From NCBI RefSeq assembly GCF_947496985.1, contig NZ_CANMEZ010000004.1, positions 496,001-560,000 of the forward strand: 64,000 nucleotides of DNA, read 5' to 3'. This document shows, piece by piece, positions 18,366-27,747 of the stretch. The stretch's first letter is position 1. Each line of letters opens with the position of its first letter. Source of the stretch: an uncultured Kordia sp. (GTDB taxonomy: Bacteria > Bacteroidota > Bacteroidia > Flavobacteriales > Flavobacteriaceae). The notes below the pieces were generated by a model. It was not told the origin of the DNA, did no database searches, and was given only the letters and a program-made list of their open reading frames with translations. Position numbers and translations under genes: made by a program.

Positions 18366-21300
18366 ATGAAACAAAAATTACTATATATTCTTTTATTGGC
18401 ATGTATCAGTCATACTGCTTTTGCACAAACTACCACGATTCCCGATGCCAATTTTGAAGCTTTTTTAGAAGCCAACAATATGGGAAATGGAATTCCAAAC
18501 GATCAGTTGGTAACAACTGCCAATATTGAAAACGTAACTGTGCTAAGTTTTAGTGTACAGAATAGAGCTGGTGGTGAAAACACTTCAAATATTTCAAACA
18601 TTAGCGATTTAACAGGAATTGAAGATTTCACGGCATTAGAAGAACTCAATTGCAATGCATTACAACTAGTACATTTAGATTTGACAAGCAATCTAAATTT
18701 AAGAAAGGTATTTGCTAACGATAATGCACTAGAAACCATTAATGTTAATGGACTTACTGCATTAGAAAGACTAGAATGTGAACGCAATGTACTTGAAAGC
18801 CTTTCTTTAAATACAAATCCGGCAATAACTACTGTATTGGCAAATAACAATTCGTTTCAAACAATACATATAAAAAACGGGAACAATAGTGGAATTGATA
18901 CTTTTAGAGCACAAAACAACCAAAATATTATATGCATCAATGTAGATAATACAGCGGAAGGTTTTCTTTCGGAGTGGGATTTAGACACATTATCTGGTTT
19001 TGGAAATCATTGTGGCGAAACATATGTTCCAGATGCTGATTTCGAAACTGAGCTAGAAACCAATGGTATGGGAAATGGAATTGCCAATGATAACTATGTA
19101 ATTACAGCAAATATTGAAAATGTAACGACATTAGATCTTATTGGAGATATCTTAGATCTCACAGGAATCGAAGATTTTACTGCATTAATAAATTTGAATT
19201 GTGCAGGTACAGACATTACTACCGTAAATCTAAGTGCGCTTACACAGTTAGAAACATTGAATTGTGAAAATACCAATTTGGTGAGCTTAGATCTCACAGC
19301 AAATACCAACCTAACAACGTTAAATGCTTCTGGTACCAATATTTCCGAACTAGACCTTTCTCAAAATTCAGCATTAACCGCGTTAAGAGTAAGTTCAAAT
19401 CCTAATTTAACAGCGCTAAATATAAAAAACGGGAACAACACAAATATTACAGAGATTTTTACGGGCGGTACGGAGTCCAATGTATCTTGTATTTTAGTAG
19501 ATGATCCTGCATATTCACGGGAGAATTGGACTGTTGCAAATACTACGTTATTTAGTGATGTAGATTGCGCAACAACAGAAGTTCCTAGTGAAGCGTTACG
19601 AGATAGATTATCTATAATTCCAGGATTAGACGGAGCAGTTTCTGGTTCACACATATTAAATCATAAAGCAGCGATACTAACTACTCTAAGTATTACTGGT
19701 AGTAGTGTTAATGATTTAACGGGTATTGAAGCTTTTACAGGATTACAAGAATTAAGTTGTATTAACACAAATATCACAAGTTTAGATTTAAGTCAAAATA
19801 CTGCCTTAACCAAATTATATTGTAATGACAATGCATTGACAAGCTTAAATATAAGTCAAAATGTAGTATTAACAGAGTTACATTGTTTCAATAATAATAT
19901 CGCAAGCTTAGATGTAAGTCAAAATGTATTATTAACGGAGTTATACTGTTCAAACACCAATTTAACTAGCTTAGATCTTACAGCAAATACCAACCTGACA
20001 ACGTTATATGCTTCTGGAATCAATGTTGCCGCACTAGACCTTTCTCAAAATTCAGCATTAACCATACTAACAGTAGATACGAACCCTAATTTAGTGTCTC
20101 TCAATATAAAAAACGGAAACAATGTCAATATTACCGACATTATTATTGGTGATGCATCATCCAATTTAGCTTGCATATTAGTGGATGATCCTGTATACTC
20201 ACGGACAAACTGGAGTTTTGTAAATCCTATGTTGCTTAGCGATATAGATTGTGCACTAACAGAAATTCTCGACGCTAATTTTGTAGATAGTTTACATCTA
20301 ATTCCAGAATTAGATGGAGCAATTGCTGGTTCAAACATATTAAATCATAGAGCAGCAACTATTACGGTTTTAGATGTAAGTAATACTAATAATATTAACG
20401 ATTTAACAGGTATTGAAGCCTTTACAGGTTTGCAAGAATTAGACTGCTCTAACACAAGTATCACAAGTTTAAATCTAAGCCAAAATACAGCTTTAACCAA
20501 ACTATATTGCCATGACAATGCGCTGACAAGCTTAGATGTAAGTCAGAATGTATTGCTAACGGAATTATATTGTTTCGACAGTGACATTGCAAACTTAGAT
20601 CTAAGCCAAAATACAGTATTAACAAAATTACATTGTTACAATAATGATATCGTAAACTTAAATGTAAGTCAAAATCCATTGCTAACGGAGTTACATTGTT
20701 ACAGCAATGATATCGCTACCTTAGATCTAAGTCAAAGTGTATTACTAACAGAGTTGCATTGTAACATTAATAATATGGCAAACTTAGATGTGAGCCAAAA
20801 CGTATTACTAACGGAGTTATATTGCAATGACAATATATTAACAGAGTTAGATGTTAGCTTAAATACGCAATTGATAGCATTTGATTGCTCTTCCAATCAA
20901 TTAATACGTTTAAACCTAAAAAACGGAAACAATGGAGCGTTTACCACAAGTAAATTAGATGCAAATCCAAACTTAAGTTGTATCAAAGTAGATGATCCTA
21001 CAGCATCTTATCTAGCTGATATATGGGTAAAAGATGCGCAAAGTAGTTATGATCTTACTTGTGGCGAAACCTACATTTCTGATGATAATTTTGAAAACTA
21101 TTTGGAAACCCATGATGCTTCCGGAAATGAAGTTCTTGCAGGCGAACCTACAAGTATGGGAAATGGTGTTGAAAATGATAATTATGTAACGACAACAGCG
21201 ATCAATACGGTAACTCAATTATATGTTGGCGGAAGAGGAATTGCAGATTTTACTGGAATTCAAGATTTTGTGGGATTAACGCAATTACGTATTGAGAGTA

Positions 21301-24300
21301 ATACAAATACTACGATTGATATTTCAAACCTTACGAATTTAGAACGTTTTACAGCACATAGTAATGGAAACCTTACTTCTGTGAATCTAACAGGATTGAC
21401 GAATTTAGATTATATCAGAATTAATAATACAAGTTTGACCAGTCTGGATGTAAGTACCAATACCGCTTTAGAAGTATTATGGGCATTCACAATACCAACG
21501 CTAACAGATGTTATTGATTTTTCTAACAATACATTGCTTCGTCAAGTATTAGTTCATAATTCAGGAACTACTGGAGAACTCGATCTAAGTAATCTTACGA
21601 ACCTCAAGTATTTAGATTGTAGAAACAATGATCTCTCAACAGTCAATGTGAAAAATGGAAATAATGCGAATGTTACCTTTTTTAATGCAACCAATAACCC
21701 AAACTTAAGTTGTATTCAAGTAGATGATAGAGTCTATTCCACAAATCAATGGAGTGATATTGATGCACAATCATTTTTTACAACAGATTGTCGCCAGACA
21801 AATATCCCTGACGCAAATTTTGAAAACTATTTAGAAACCCATGATGCAACTGGAAATACAGTTTCGGTAGGCGATCCAACTAGTATGGGAAATGGCGTTG
21901 CCAACGATAATTCGGTGTCTACTATTCATATAGAAAACGTAACGAATCTAGAAGTTTCTAATAAAGGAATTGTAAGCCTCACGGGAATTGAAGATTTTAC
22001 AGCGCTTACAAACTTAAATTGTTCTCGCAATCAAATTCAGAATTTAGATGTTACCGCAAATACTGCCTTAATTGAGTTCAATTGTTTTGATAATGAACTA
22101 ACAAGCTTAGATGTTACACAAAATGTATTGTTAAATACATTATCTGTTAATGATAATCAATTGACGAGTATCGATCTTACAAATAATACAGCAATAGATT
22201 TTTTATATCTTGAAAACAATCAAATTTCAAATTTAGACTTATCTCAAAATGTGCAATTGAGCTATTTTGTGGTAGGTAATAATCAATTAACGAGTCTCGA
22301 TTTTTCTCAAAATACGCTAATTACAGATATTGGTTGTCAAGATAATATGTTGACAAACATAAATTTGAGTCAGAATACACTAGTAAGAGAATTAGATTGT
22401 AGTAACAATCAATTGGCAAGTTTGGATGTAACAGCAAATACAGCATTACAGTCATTGAATACAGCTAATAATCAATTGACTTTACTAGATCTTACTCAAA
22501 ATACCAATTTAGAATATTTTACAGGCAACAACAATCAATTAGAAACATTAGACCTTTCCTTGAATACCTTACTTGAAACCGTAGAAGTTACAGACAATGC
22601 TTTAACAACGATCAATCTAAAAAATGGAAATACGACAAGCATAACTAATTTTAAATCAACCAATAATCCTAATTTAAGTTGTGTTTCGGTAGATGATGTC
22701 ACGCATGCCAATACCTATTGGGTTGCGAAAGATGCACACACATTTTTTAATGAAGACTGTAGGCAAACCTATATTCCTGATGATAATTTTGAAAACTATT
22801 TGGAAACGCATGATGCCAGTGGAAACACAGTAAGCATTGGAGATGAAACGAGTATGGGGAATGGAATTGACAACGACGATTATGTAAATACAGATGATAT
22901 AGAGAATGTAACGAGCTTACAAATTCACAATCAAAATATAGCAGACCTTACAGGAATTGAAGATTTCACGACTTTAAACAATCTCAATTTCAGCGAAAAC
23001 CAGATAGTTGCTGTGGATTTAACAAGCAATATTGATTTAAGATTGCTGACATTAAATGATAATCAAATTACTTCGATGGATTTAAGTGGAAATCCTGATT
23101 TAATAGCTATTATAGCTAATGATAATCAATTCACGCATCTTGATTTTTCTGCAAATACAGCATTGGAATTTATTGAAGTACAAAACAATCAATTAACAAG
23201 TTTGAATATTAAGAATGGAAACAATATAAATTTCAACTATTTTGATGCGACCAACAATCCAAATCTAACCTGTATCAATGTCGATGATGAAAATGCCTCG
23301 TATTTAACTACTCAAAATTGGTTAAAAGACATAACAGCTTCGTATGGCGAACATTGCTATGATACCTATGTGCCCGATGCTAATTTTGAAGCCTATTTGG
23401 AAGATCGTAATTACGGTAACGGAATAGACAATGACAAGTATGTAACCACAGCCAATATCGTAGATGTAACCTCATTGAACATATTTTTGGGTCCATTTCC
23501 TTCCAACGATGATTTGATTGCTGATATGACAGGAATTGAAGATTTTACAGCACTCAAAACACTCATTGTTCGTAAAGGTTTATTTCAAAGTATCGATGTG
23601 AGTCAAAATCTACTCTTAGAAACCTTGGTGTTTTTCGATGGAGCATTGACGAGTTTGGATGTCACACAAAATACAGCGCTAACGACGTTAACATGTAGCA
23701 ACAACAACTTAACAACCTTAGATCTAACTCAAAACATAAACCTTGTCGAGTTGAATTGTAATAGCAACAATTTAACAGCGTTAGATGTCACCCAAAATCC
23801 AGCACTTTTCTATATAAATTGCTCAAGAAATCAGCTAACGAGTTTGGATATTACGCAAAATCCGCTTCTAGAAGGCTTAGAATGTTTTGATAATCAACTC
23901 ACAAGCTTAGATGTTAGTCAACATCCCGTATTTAACTATTTATTTGCTCATGACAATCAACTCACAAGTTTAAATGTTGCAAATGGAAACAATACGAATA
24001 TGACACAATTTGAAGTGTATGGGAATCCAAATCTAACCTGTATTAAAGTTGATGATGCCGCAGCAGCTACCGCGGGAATGGGCAATTACAATAATTGGGA
24101 TAAGGATGCGCAAGCTAGTTACAATGATGTAAGTTGCGATATCATTCTAGTGGCTCCAAAAGTATATTTGCAAGGTGCCGCTATAAATCCAATTACAGGA
24201 GAAGAAACGCTGATGCGCGATGATTTACGAACTGCTTCACTCCTACCAACGACAAGTCCGTACAGTGACAATGTAACTTGCGATGCTGCCGTTTTCAATA

Positions 24301-24917
24301 CTACAGGAACGGATGCTATTGTCGATTGGATTTGGGTAGAATTGCGTGATGCAAACGACAATACCTTAGTAATCGATGCACAATCAGCATTGCTACAACG
24401 TGACGGAGATATAGTAGCAGTAGATGGAATTTCTGAACTAGGTTTTAATCAAAATGTGAGTGACTATTATATCGCAATAAAACATCGAAACCATTTAGGC
24501 ATCATGACGTTCAATACGGTTGCGTTGACGACTAATATCACTTCCGTAGATTTTACAAACGAGAACAACCAAATTACACATGGAATCAATGCACAAGCAA
24601 CCTTTGGAATGCCGGCGGATATTGTAGGTATGTGGACAGGAAATGCAAATGGAGACACGCTCATTCAATACTCTGGAACTGATCCAGATGTAACTAAAAT
24701 TTTAGCTACCGTATTAAATGATGCTGGAAACTTCTTAAACTTTCCAACATATAGTGTTGTTGCATACACAACAGATGATGTAAACATGGACGGAAACACG
24801 CAATATACGGGAACGACTCCCGACTTGACTTTCATCCTTCAAAATGTATTGGCACATCCTGGAAACTTTCTAAACTTTAGTACCTATCAAATCATAGAAC
24901 AATTACCAGAAAACTAA
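18366..24917 (+). CDS. Giant secreted LRR protein (2183 residues, eight LRR blocks)
   Basis: The signal peptide (MKQKLLYILLLACISHTAFAQ) is nearly that of the gene at 10208. Eight header-LRR-cap blocks follow. Blocks 3 and 4 are unusual: their headers read EVPSEALRDRLSIIPGLDGA and EILDANFVDSLHLIPELDGA, and the two blocks are tandem copies. Block 4 has a long run of LSQN-type LRRs (LTELHCYSNDIATLDLSQS). Residues ~1930-2183 are the shared C-terminal module with loops GNANGDTLIQYSG and DVNMDGNTQYTG. Likely surface-exposed or secreted. The T9SS-tagged gene at 24945 starts 27 nt after its stop, so the two are probably co-transcribed. The promoter carries the same direct-repeat element as the gene at 10208. 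Confidence 0.9.
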   Translation: MKQKLLYILLLACISHTAFAQTTTIPDANFEAFLEANNMGNGIPNDQLVTTANIENVTVLSFSVQNRAGGENTSNISNISDLTGIEDFTALEELNCNALQLVHLDLTSNLNLRKVFANDNALETINVNGLTALERLECERNVLESLSLNTNPAITTVLANNNSFQTIHIKNGNNSGIDTFRAQNNQNIICINVDNTAEGFLSEWDLDTLSGFGNHCGETYVPDADFETELETNGMGNGIANDNYVITANIENVTTLDLIGDILDLTGIEDFTALINLNCAGTDITTVNLSALTQLETLNCENTNLVSLDLTANTNLTTLNASGTNISELDLSQNSALTALRVSSNPNLTALNIKNGNNTNITEIFTGGTESNVSCILVDDPAYSRENWTVANTTLFSDVDCATTEVPSEALRDRLSIIPGLDGAVSGSHILNHKAAILTTLSITGSSVNDLTGIEAFTGLQELSCINTNITSLDLSQNTALTKLYCNDNALTSLNISQNVVLTELHCFNNNIASLDVSQNVLLTELYCSNTNLTSLDLTANTNLTTLYASGINVAALDLSQNSALTILTVDTNPNLVSLNIKNGNNVNITDIIIGDASSNLACILVDDPVYSRTNWSFVNPMLLSDIDCALTEILDANFVDSLHLIPELDGAIAGSNILNHRAATITVLDVSNTNNINDLTGIEAFTGLQELDCSNTSITSLNLSQNTALTKLYCHDNALTSLDVSQNVLLTELYCFDSDIANLDLSQNTVLTKLHCYNNDIVNLNVSQNPLLTELHCYSNDIATLDLSQSVLLTELHCNINNMANLDVSQNVLLTELYCNDNILTELDVSLNTQLIAFDCSSNQLIRLNLKNGNNGAFTTSKLDANPNLSCIKVDDPTASYLADIWVKDAQSSYDLTCGETYISDDNFENYLETHDASGNEVLAGEPTSMGNGVENDNYVTTTAINTVTQLYVGGRGIADFTGIQDFVGLTQLRIESNTNTTIDISNLTNLERFTAHSNGNLTSVNLTGLTNLDYIRINNTSLTSLDVSTNTALEVLWAFTIPTLTDVIDFSNNTLLRQVLVHNSGTTGELDLSNLTNLKYLDCRNNDLSTVNVKNGNNANVTFFNATNNPNLSCIQVDDRVYSTNQWSDIDAQSFFTTDCRQTNIPDANFENYLETHDATGNTVSVGDPTSMGNGVANDNSVSTIHIENVTNLEVSNKGIVSLTGIEDFTALTNLNCSRNQIQNLDVTANTALIEFNCFDNELTSLDVTQNVLLNTLSVNDNQLTSIDLTNNTAIDFLYLENNQISNLDLSQNVQLSYFVVGNNQLTSLDFSQNTLITDIGCQDNMLTNINLSQNTLVRELDCSNNQLASLDVTANTALQSLNTANNQLTLLDLTQNTNLEYFTGNNNQLETLDLSLNTLLETVEVTDNALTTINLKNGNTTSITNFKSTNNPNLSCVSVDDVTHANTYWVAKDAHTFFNEDCRQTYIPDDNFENYLETHDASGNTVSIGDETSMGNGIDNDDYVNTDDIENVTSLQIHNQNIADLTGIEDFTTLNNLNFSENQIVAVDLTSNIDLRLLTLNDNQITSMDLSGNPDLIAIIANDNQFTHLDFSANTALEFIEVQNNQLTSLNIKNGNNINFNYFDATNNPNLTCINVDDENASYLTTQNWLKDITASYGEHCYDTYVPDANFEAYLEDRNYGNGIDNDKYVTTANIVDVTSLNIFLGPFPSNDDLIADMTGIEDFTALKTLIVRKGLFQSIDVSQNLLLETLVFFDGALTSLDVTQNTALTTLTCSNNNLTTLDLTQNINLVELNCNSNNLTALDVTQNPALFYINCSRNQLTSLDITQNPLLEGLECFDNQLTSLDVSQHPVFNYLFAHDNQLTSLNVANGNNTNMTQFEVYGNPNLTCIKVDDAAAATAGMGNYNNWDKDAQASYNDVSCDIILVAPKVYLQGAAINPITGEETLMRDDLRTASLLPTTSPYSDNVTCDAAVFNTTGTDAIVDWIWVELRDANDNTLVIDAQSALLQRDGDIVAVDGISELGFNQNVSDYYIAIKHRNHLGIMTFNTVALTTNITSVDFTNENNQITHGINAQATFGMPADIVGMWTGNANGDTLIQYSGTDPDVTKILATVLNDAGNFLNFPTYSVVAYTTDDVNMDGNTQYTGTTPDLTFILQNVLAHPGNFLNFSTYQIIEQLPEN
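19580..21065 (+). repeat. Tandem duplication of an LRR block inside the third giant LRR gene
   Basis: The DNA at about 19580-20263 recurs at about 20264-21065 with a register of roughly 684 bp. For example, a stretch encoding IPGLDGA at 19617 matches one encoding IPELDGA at 20301, both followed by ILNH and AA. The second copy is longer because it carries extra LSQN-type LRRs. The divergent header shared by both copies is not found in the other LRR proteins. Confidence 0.65.
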
Positions 24918-24944
24918 CTATATAAATATTATTCAATTACTATT

Positions 24945-25757
24945 ATGAACAAAATGACCTTACCTACACTACTTGCCTTAGTCCTTTGTTTTTTCTTTGG
25001 ACAGATACAAGCACAAGATGGCTATACCTATACGTTAGTAGATAACGGAAGTTATAATTTCACTATTTCAGCAGTTCCAAATGCAAGTACATCTAACTTT
25101 GCTACTTCTGTACAGAGTTACGGATTTACAATTCTTTTACCAGATGGTATTACGGCGAGTATCACTTCTTCACTTGGAAGTAGTGCAGTAGCTTCTTTCT
25201 TTAATGGAAGTGACCTTGGACAACCAACTATAGATGGATATCTAATCACAGAAACATTAGGAAGTCCAATGTCATTACCCGCACCTTCTAATGGGACAAC
25301 GAGTCCAATAGTAACAATACAGTTAGTTGGATCACCAACATCAGGAGTTCTTTCCATTTTGGCAAATGATTCTGCTTTAGCAAATGTAGTAACACCACTA
25401 AAATCATTTATGCAGGCAGATATGATTGATGATGCAATGGCATCATTTACAAATGTTGTAAATCCTGATGATTCAGGATTATCAGGAATTAGTACTTTTA
25501 ATTTTTCTACCTTAAGCATAGCTACTGAAGAATTAACTGGTGTTTCAGTATATCCAAATCCAACAACAGATAAAATCCACATCACAGGAGTCGCAGATAT
25601 TACAACTGTTGAAGTAACTAATATTAATGGGCAATTGGTGCTAAAATCAACATCAAATCTAGAAACTTTAGATATGAGTAGTTTACAAACAGGATTATAC
25701 TTTGTAAAAGTTCTAACGAAAGATGCTCAAAAAACAATCAAGGTTGTAAAAAAATAA
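24945..25757 (+). CDS. Secreted protein with T9SS type A sorting domain
   Basis: The 270-residue protein has a signal peptide (MNKMTLPTLLALVLCFFFGQIQAQ), a beta-rich central part without a recognised fold (residues ~25-190), and a C-terminal T9SS type A sorting domain at ~199-270. Diagnostic motifs are VYPNPTTDKI, VTNINGQLV, GLYFVKV and the lysine-rich end IKVVKK. The middle contains LPDGITASITSSLGSS and TIQLVGSPTSGVLSILANDS, somewhat like cohesin-type or other Ig-like secreted domains, but I cannot assign it. It follows the giant LRR gene by 27 nt and is closed by a terminator at 25824. The product is expected outside the cell or anchored to surface LPS. It could interact with the dockerin-like module of its neighbour, but that is speculation. 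Confidence 0.85.
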   Translation: MNKMTLPTLLALVLCFFFGQIQAQDGYTYTLVDNGSYNFTISAVPNASTSNFATSVQSYGFTILLPDGITASITSSLGSSAVASFFNGSDLGQPTIDGYLITETLGSPMSLPAPSNGTTSPIVTIQLVGSPTSGVLSILANDSALANVVTPLKSFMQADMIDDAMASFTNVVNPDDSGLSGISTFNFSTLSIATEELTGVSVYPNPTTDKIHITGVADITTVEVTNINGQLVLKSTSNLETLDMSSLQTGLYFVKVLTKDAQKTIKVVKK

Positions 25758-25823
25758 AATTAAAGTTTTTAGTCTGGCTTTAATTATATGTAATTAGACA
25801 ATATGAGGCACCTAATTACGAAA

Positions 25824-25855
25824 AACGTCATCACCTACCAGATGGCGTTTTTTTT
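25824..25855 (+). terminator. Rho-independent terminator after the T9SS-tagged gene
   Basis: The stem AACGTCATC (25824-25832) pairs with GATGGCGTT (25841-25849, one G-U pair), with an 8-nt loop and a run of T residues to 25855. The same stem sequence is reused at 35974 and 37217. Confidence 0.85.
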
Positions 25856-25939
25856 GCTTTACGACTTACTGTTTAAATATTAATGATTTAGAAGTTTAAT
25901 AAATAAAGTCAGTCGATATAAGTATTCAGTCGCAAGCGT

Positions 25940-26125
25940 TTCTTTTCCGCAGTATAGCAGGAATTTTTCGTTAAAAATTTTTGAATCCTTGCAAAAAATT
26001 TAGAAAAATTCATGCGGTTTTAGTTTTTCAATGAAAGAAAAACTAAAAATACCTCTGGAAAAGCGCCATTTCTTTTGTTTCGTTTTCTTTGGGCGAGCAA
26101 AGAAAATGAAAATGAAAATAAAGTG
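25940..26125. repeat. Inverted-repeat-rich noncoding stretch upstream of mnmE
   Basis: The interval 25758-26280 is 523 bp without a credible gene; besides the terminator it holds this stretch. A perfect 12-bp stem, TTTTAGTTTTTC (26018-26029) with GAAAAACTAAAA (26037-26048), has a 7-nt loop. A second pair, TTTTCTTTG (26083-26091) and CAAAGAAAA (26098-26106), follows. Short inverted AAAAATT/AATTTTT tracts precede them. It may be a remnant repeat element or a structured RNA; it shows no conserved riboswitch that I recognise. Confidence 0.5.
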
Positions 26126-26262
26126 CTGGAAATACAGGTGTATGTATTTTTTAATTCTTAAAGTTTTAAAAAATTAATTTGAAAAAAGTTATATCGAGTT
26201 CATGTTAAATACGAATATCAAAAAGCGAAGTAACTCAACATACAAAAACCAAACATATTCCC

Positions 26263-26270
26263 TACTTTTG
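26263..26270 (+). promoter_or_regulatory. -7 box of mnmE
   Basis: TACTTTTG followed by CAC is a good TANNTTTG match and ends 10 nt before the ATG at 26281, giving a very short 5' leader. No matching -33 TTTG was found at the usual spacing. Confidence 0.6.
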
Positions 26271-26280
26271 CACAAATTAC

Positions 26281-27681
26281 ATGAATATGATTCCAAATGA
26301 TACAATTGTCGCTTTAGCAACACCTTCTGGAGCTGGCGCAATTTCTGTGATTCGAGTTTCTGGAAAAGATGCCATTACAATTTGTGAACCGCTTTTTAAA
26401 TCGATCCGAAATAAAAAGTTGAGCAAACAAAAATCACATACCATTCATTTAGGTCATATCATTGATGAAGATCGTTATTTGGATGAGGTTTTAGTGTCTT
26501 TATTTAAAGGACCTAACTCGTATACTGGCGAAAATACGATTGAAATTTCCTGTCATGGTTCTGTGTACATTCAGCAGCAAATTATTCAGTTACTATTGCG
26601 TAATGGCTGTAGAAATGCCAATGCTGGAGAATTTACCTTGCGTTCATTCTTAAACGGAAAACTCGATTTATCGCAGGCGGAAGCTGTAGCGGATTTAATT
26701 GCAAGTGATTCGGAAGCTTCACACCAATTGGCAATGCAGCAAATGCGTGGCGGATTTAGCAATGAAATCAAAAACTTGCGTGAAGAACTATTAAATTTTG
26801 CTTCTTTAATTGAGTTAGAACTCGATTTCGCAGAAGAAGATGTCGAATTTGCCGATCGTTCACAGTTTAAAACTTTAGTAAAGCGCATTCAATTTGTTCT
26901 AAAACGTTTAATAGATTCATTTGCCGTTGGAAACGTAATCAAAAATGGAATTCCTGTGGCGATTGTCGGAGAACCGAATGTTGGGAAATCTACATTATTA
27001 AATGCGTTGTTAAATGAAGAACGCGCCATTGTTTCTGACATTGCAGGAACCACACGTGATACCATTGAAGACGAATTGGTCATTGATGGAATTTCGTTCC
27101 GATTCATTGATACGGCTGGAATTCGTGAAACAAAAGATGTTGTAGAAAGCATCGGAATTCAAAAAACATTCGAGAAAATAGAGCAAGCACAAGTTGTCAT
27201 TTATTTATTTGATGCTTCTCTCCTATCCAACGATCAAGAAAAATCAAAATTGATGTTGCAGGAAATTCATAAACTTCAAAATAAATTCCCGCAAAAACCA
27301 ATTGTTGTCGTTTCAAACAAAATTGATAAAGGTGATGAAACATTCATCAAAAATACATTTGAGTTTGATAATTTATTATTGCTATCTGCCAAAGAAAATA
27401 TAGGTGTTGATAATTTAAAAAATAAGCTTGTTTCCTTTGTAAACACAGGCGCTTTGCGTAACAATGAAACCATCATTACCAACACACGTCATTACGATGC
27501 GCTACTAAAAGCCTTGGAAGAAATTGACAAAGTGCATTACGGTTTAGAATCTGGCTTATCAGGTGATTTAATGGCAATTGATATTCGCCAAGCATTATAT
27601 CATTTCGGAGAAATCACAGGAGAAATTACAAGTGACGATTTACTAGGAAATATCTTTGCTAATTTCTGTATTGGGAAATAG
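26281..27681 (+). CDS. mnmE: tRNA uridine-5-carboxymethylaminomethyl(34) synthesis GTPase MnmE
   Basis: With MnmG, this GTPase makes the cmnm5 group on U34 of several tRNAs, in the cytoplasm. The 466 residues are the family's normal length. Visible parts are the N-terminal tetrahydrofolate-binding domain (IVALATPSGAGAISVIRVSG, residues 8-27), the central helical domain (FLNGKLDLSQAEAVADLI), and a G domain with P-loop GEPNVGKST at 230-238, a DTAG G3 motif and an NKID G4 motif. The diagnostic C-terminal CIGK with the catalytic cysteine ends the protein. MNMIPNDTIVALATPSG is a standard N-terminus, which supports the start. The gene stands alone between two surface-protein clusters. Confidence 0.97.
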   Translation: MNMIPNDTIVALATPSGAGAISVIRVSGKDAITICEPLFKSIRNKKLSKQKSHTIHLGHIIDEDRYLDEVLVSLFKGPNSYTGENTIEISCHGSVYIQQQIIQLLLRNGCRNANAGEFTLRSFLNGKLDLSQAEAVADLIASDSEASHQLAMQQMRGGFSNEIKNLREELLNFASLIELELDFAEEDVEFADRSQFKTLVKRIQFVLKRLIDSFAVGNVIKNGIPVAIVGEPNVGKSTLLNALLNEERAIVSDIAGTTRDTIEDELVIDGISFRFIDTAGIRETKDVVESIGIQKTFEKIEQAQVVIYLFDASLLSNDQEKSKLMLQEIHKLQNKFPQKPIVVVSNKIDKGDETFIKNTFEFDNLLLLSAKENIGVDNLKNKLVSFVNTGALRNNETIITNTRHYDALLKALEEIDKVHYGLESGLSGDLMAIDIRQALYHFGEITGEITSDDLLGNIFANFCIGK

Positions 27682-27747
27682 TTCAGACAAGCAGTTTTGT
27701 ATTCGTCACAACTTATAGTTAGCTTTGTAATACAACCTATCATACAA

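Noticed and set aside
10208-24917. Regularly spaced DNA repeats that could suggest a CRISPR array
   Set aside because: The repeats are translated LRR units in one continuous frame with variable bases at third positions, and no cas gene is near.
26031-26177. 48-codon frame starting at ATG 26031
   Set aside because: It lies across inverted repeats, is mostly lysine and phenylalanine from A/T tracts, and shows no protein-like pattern.
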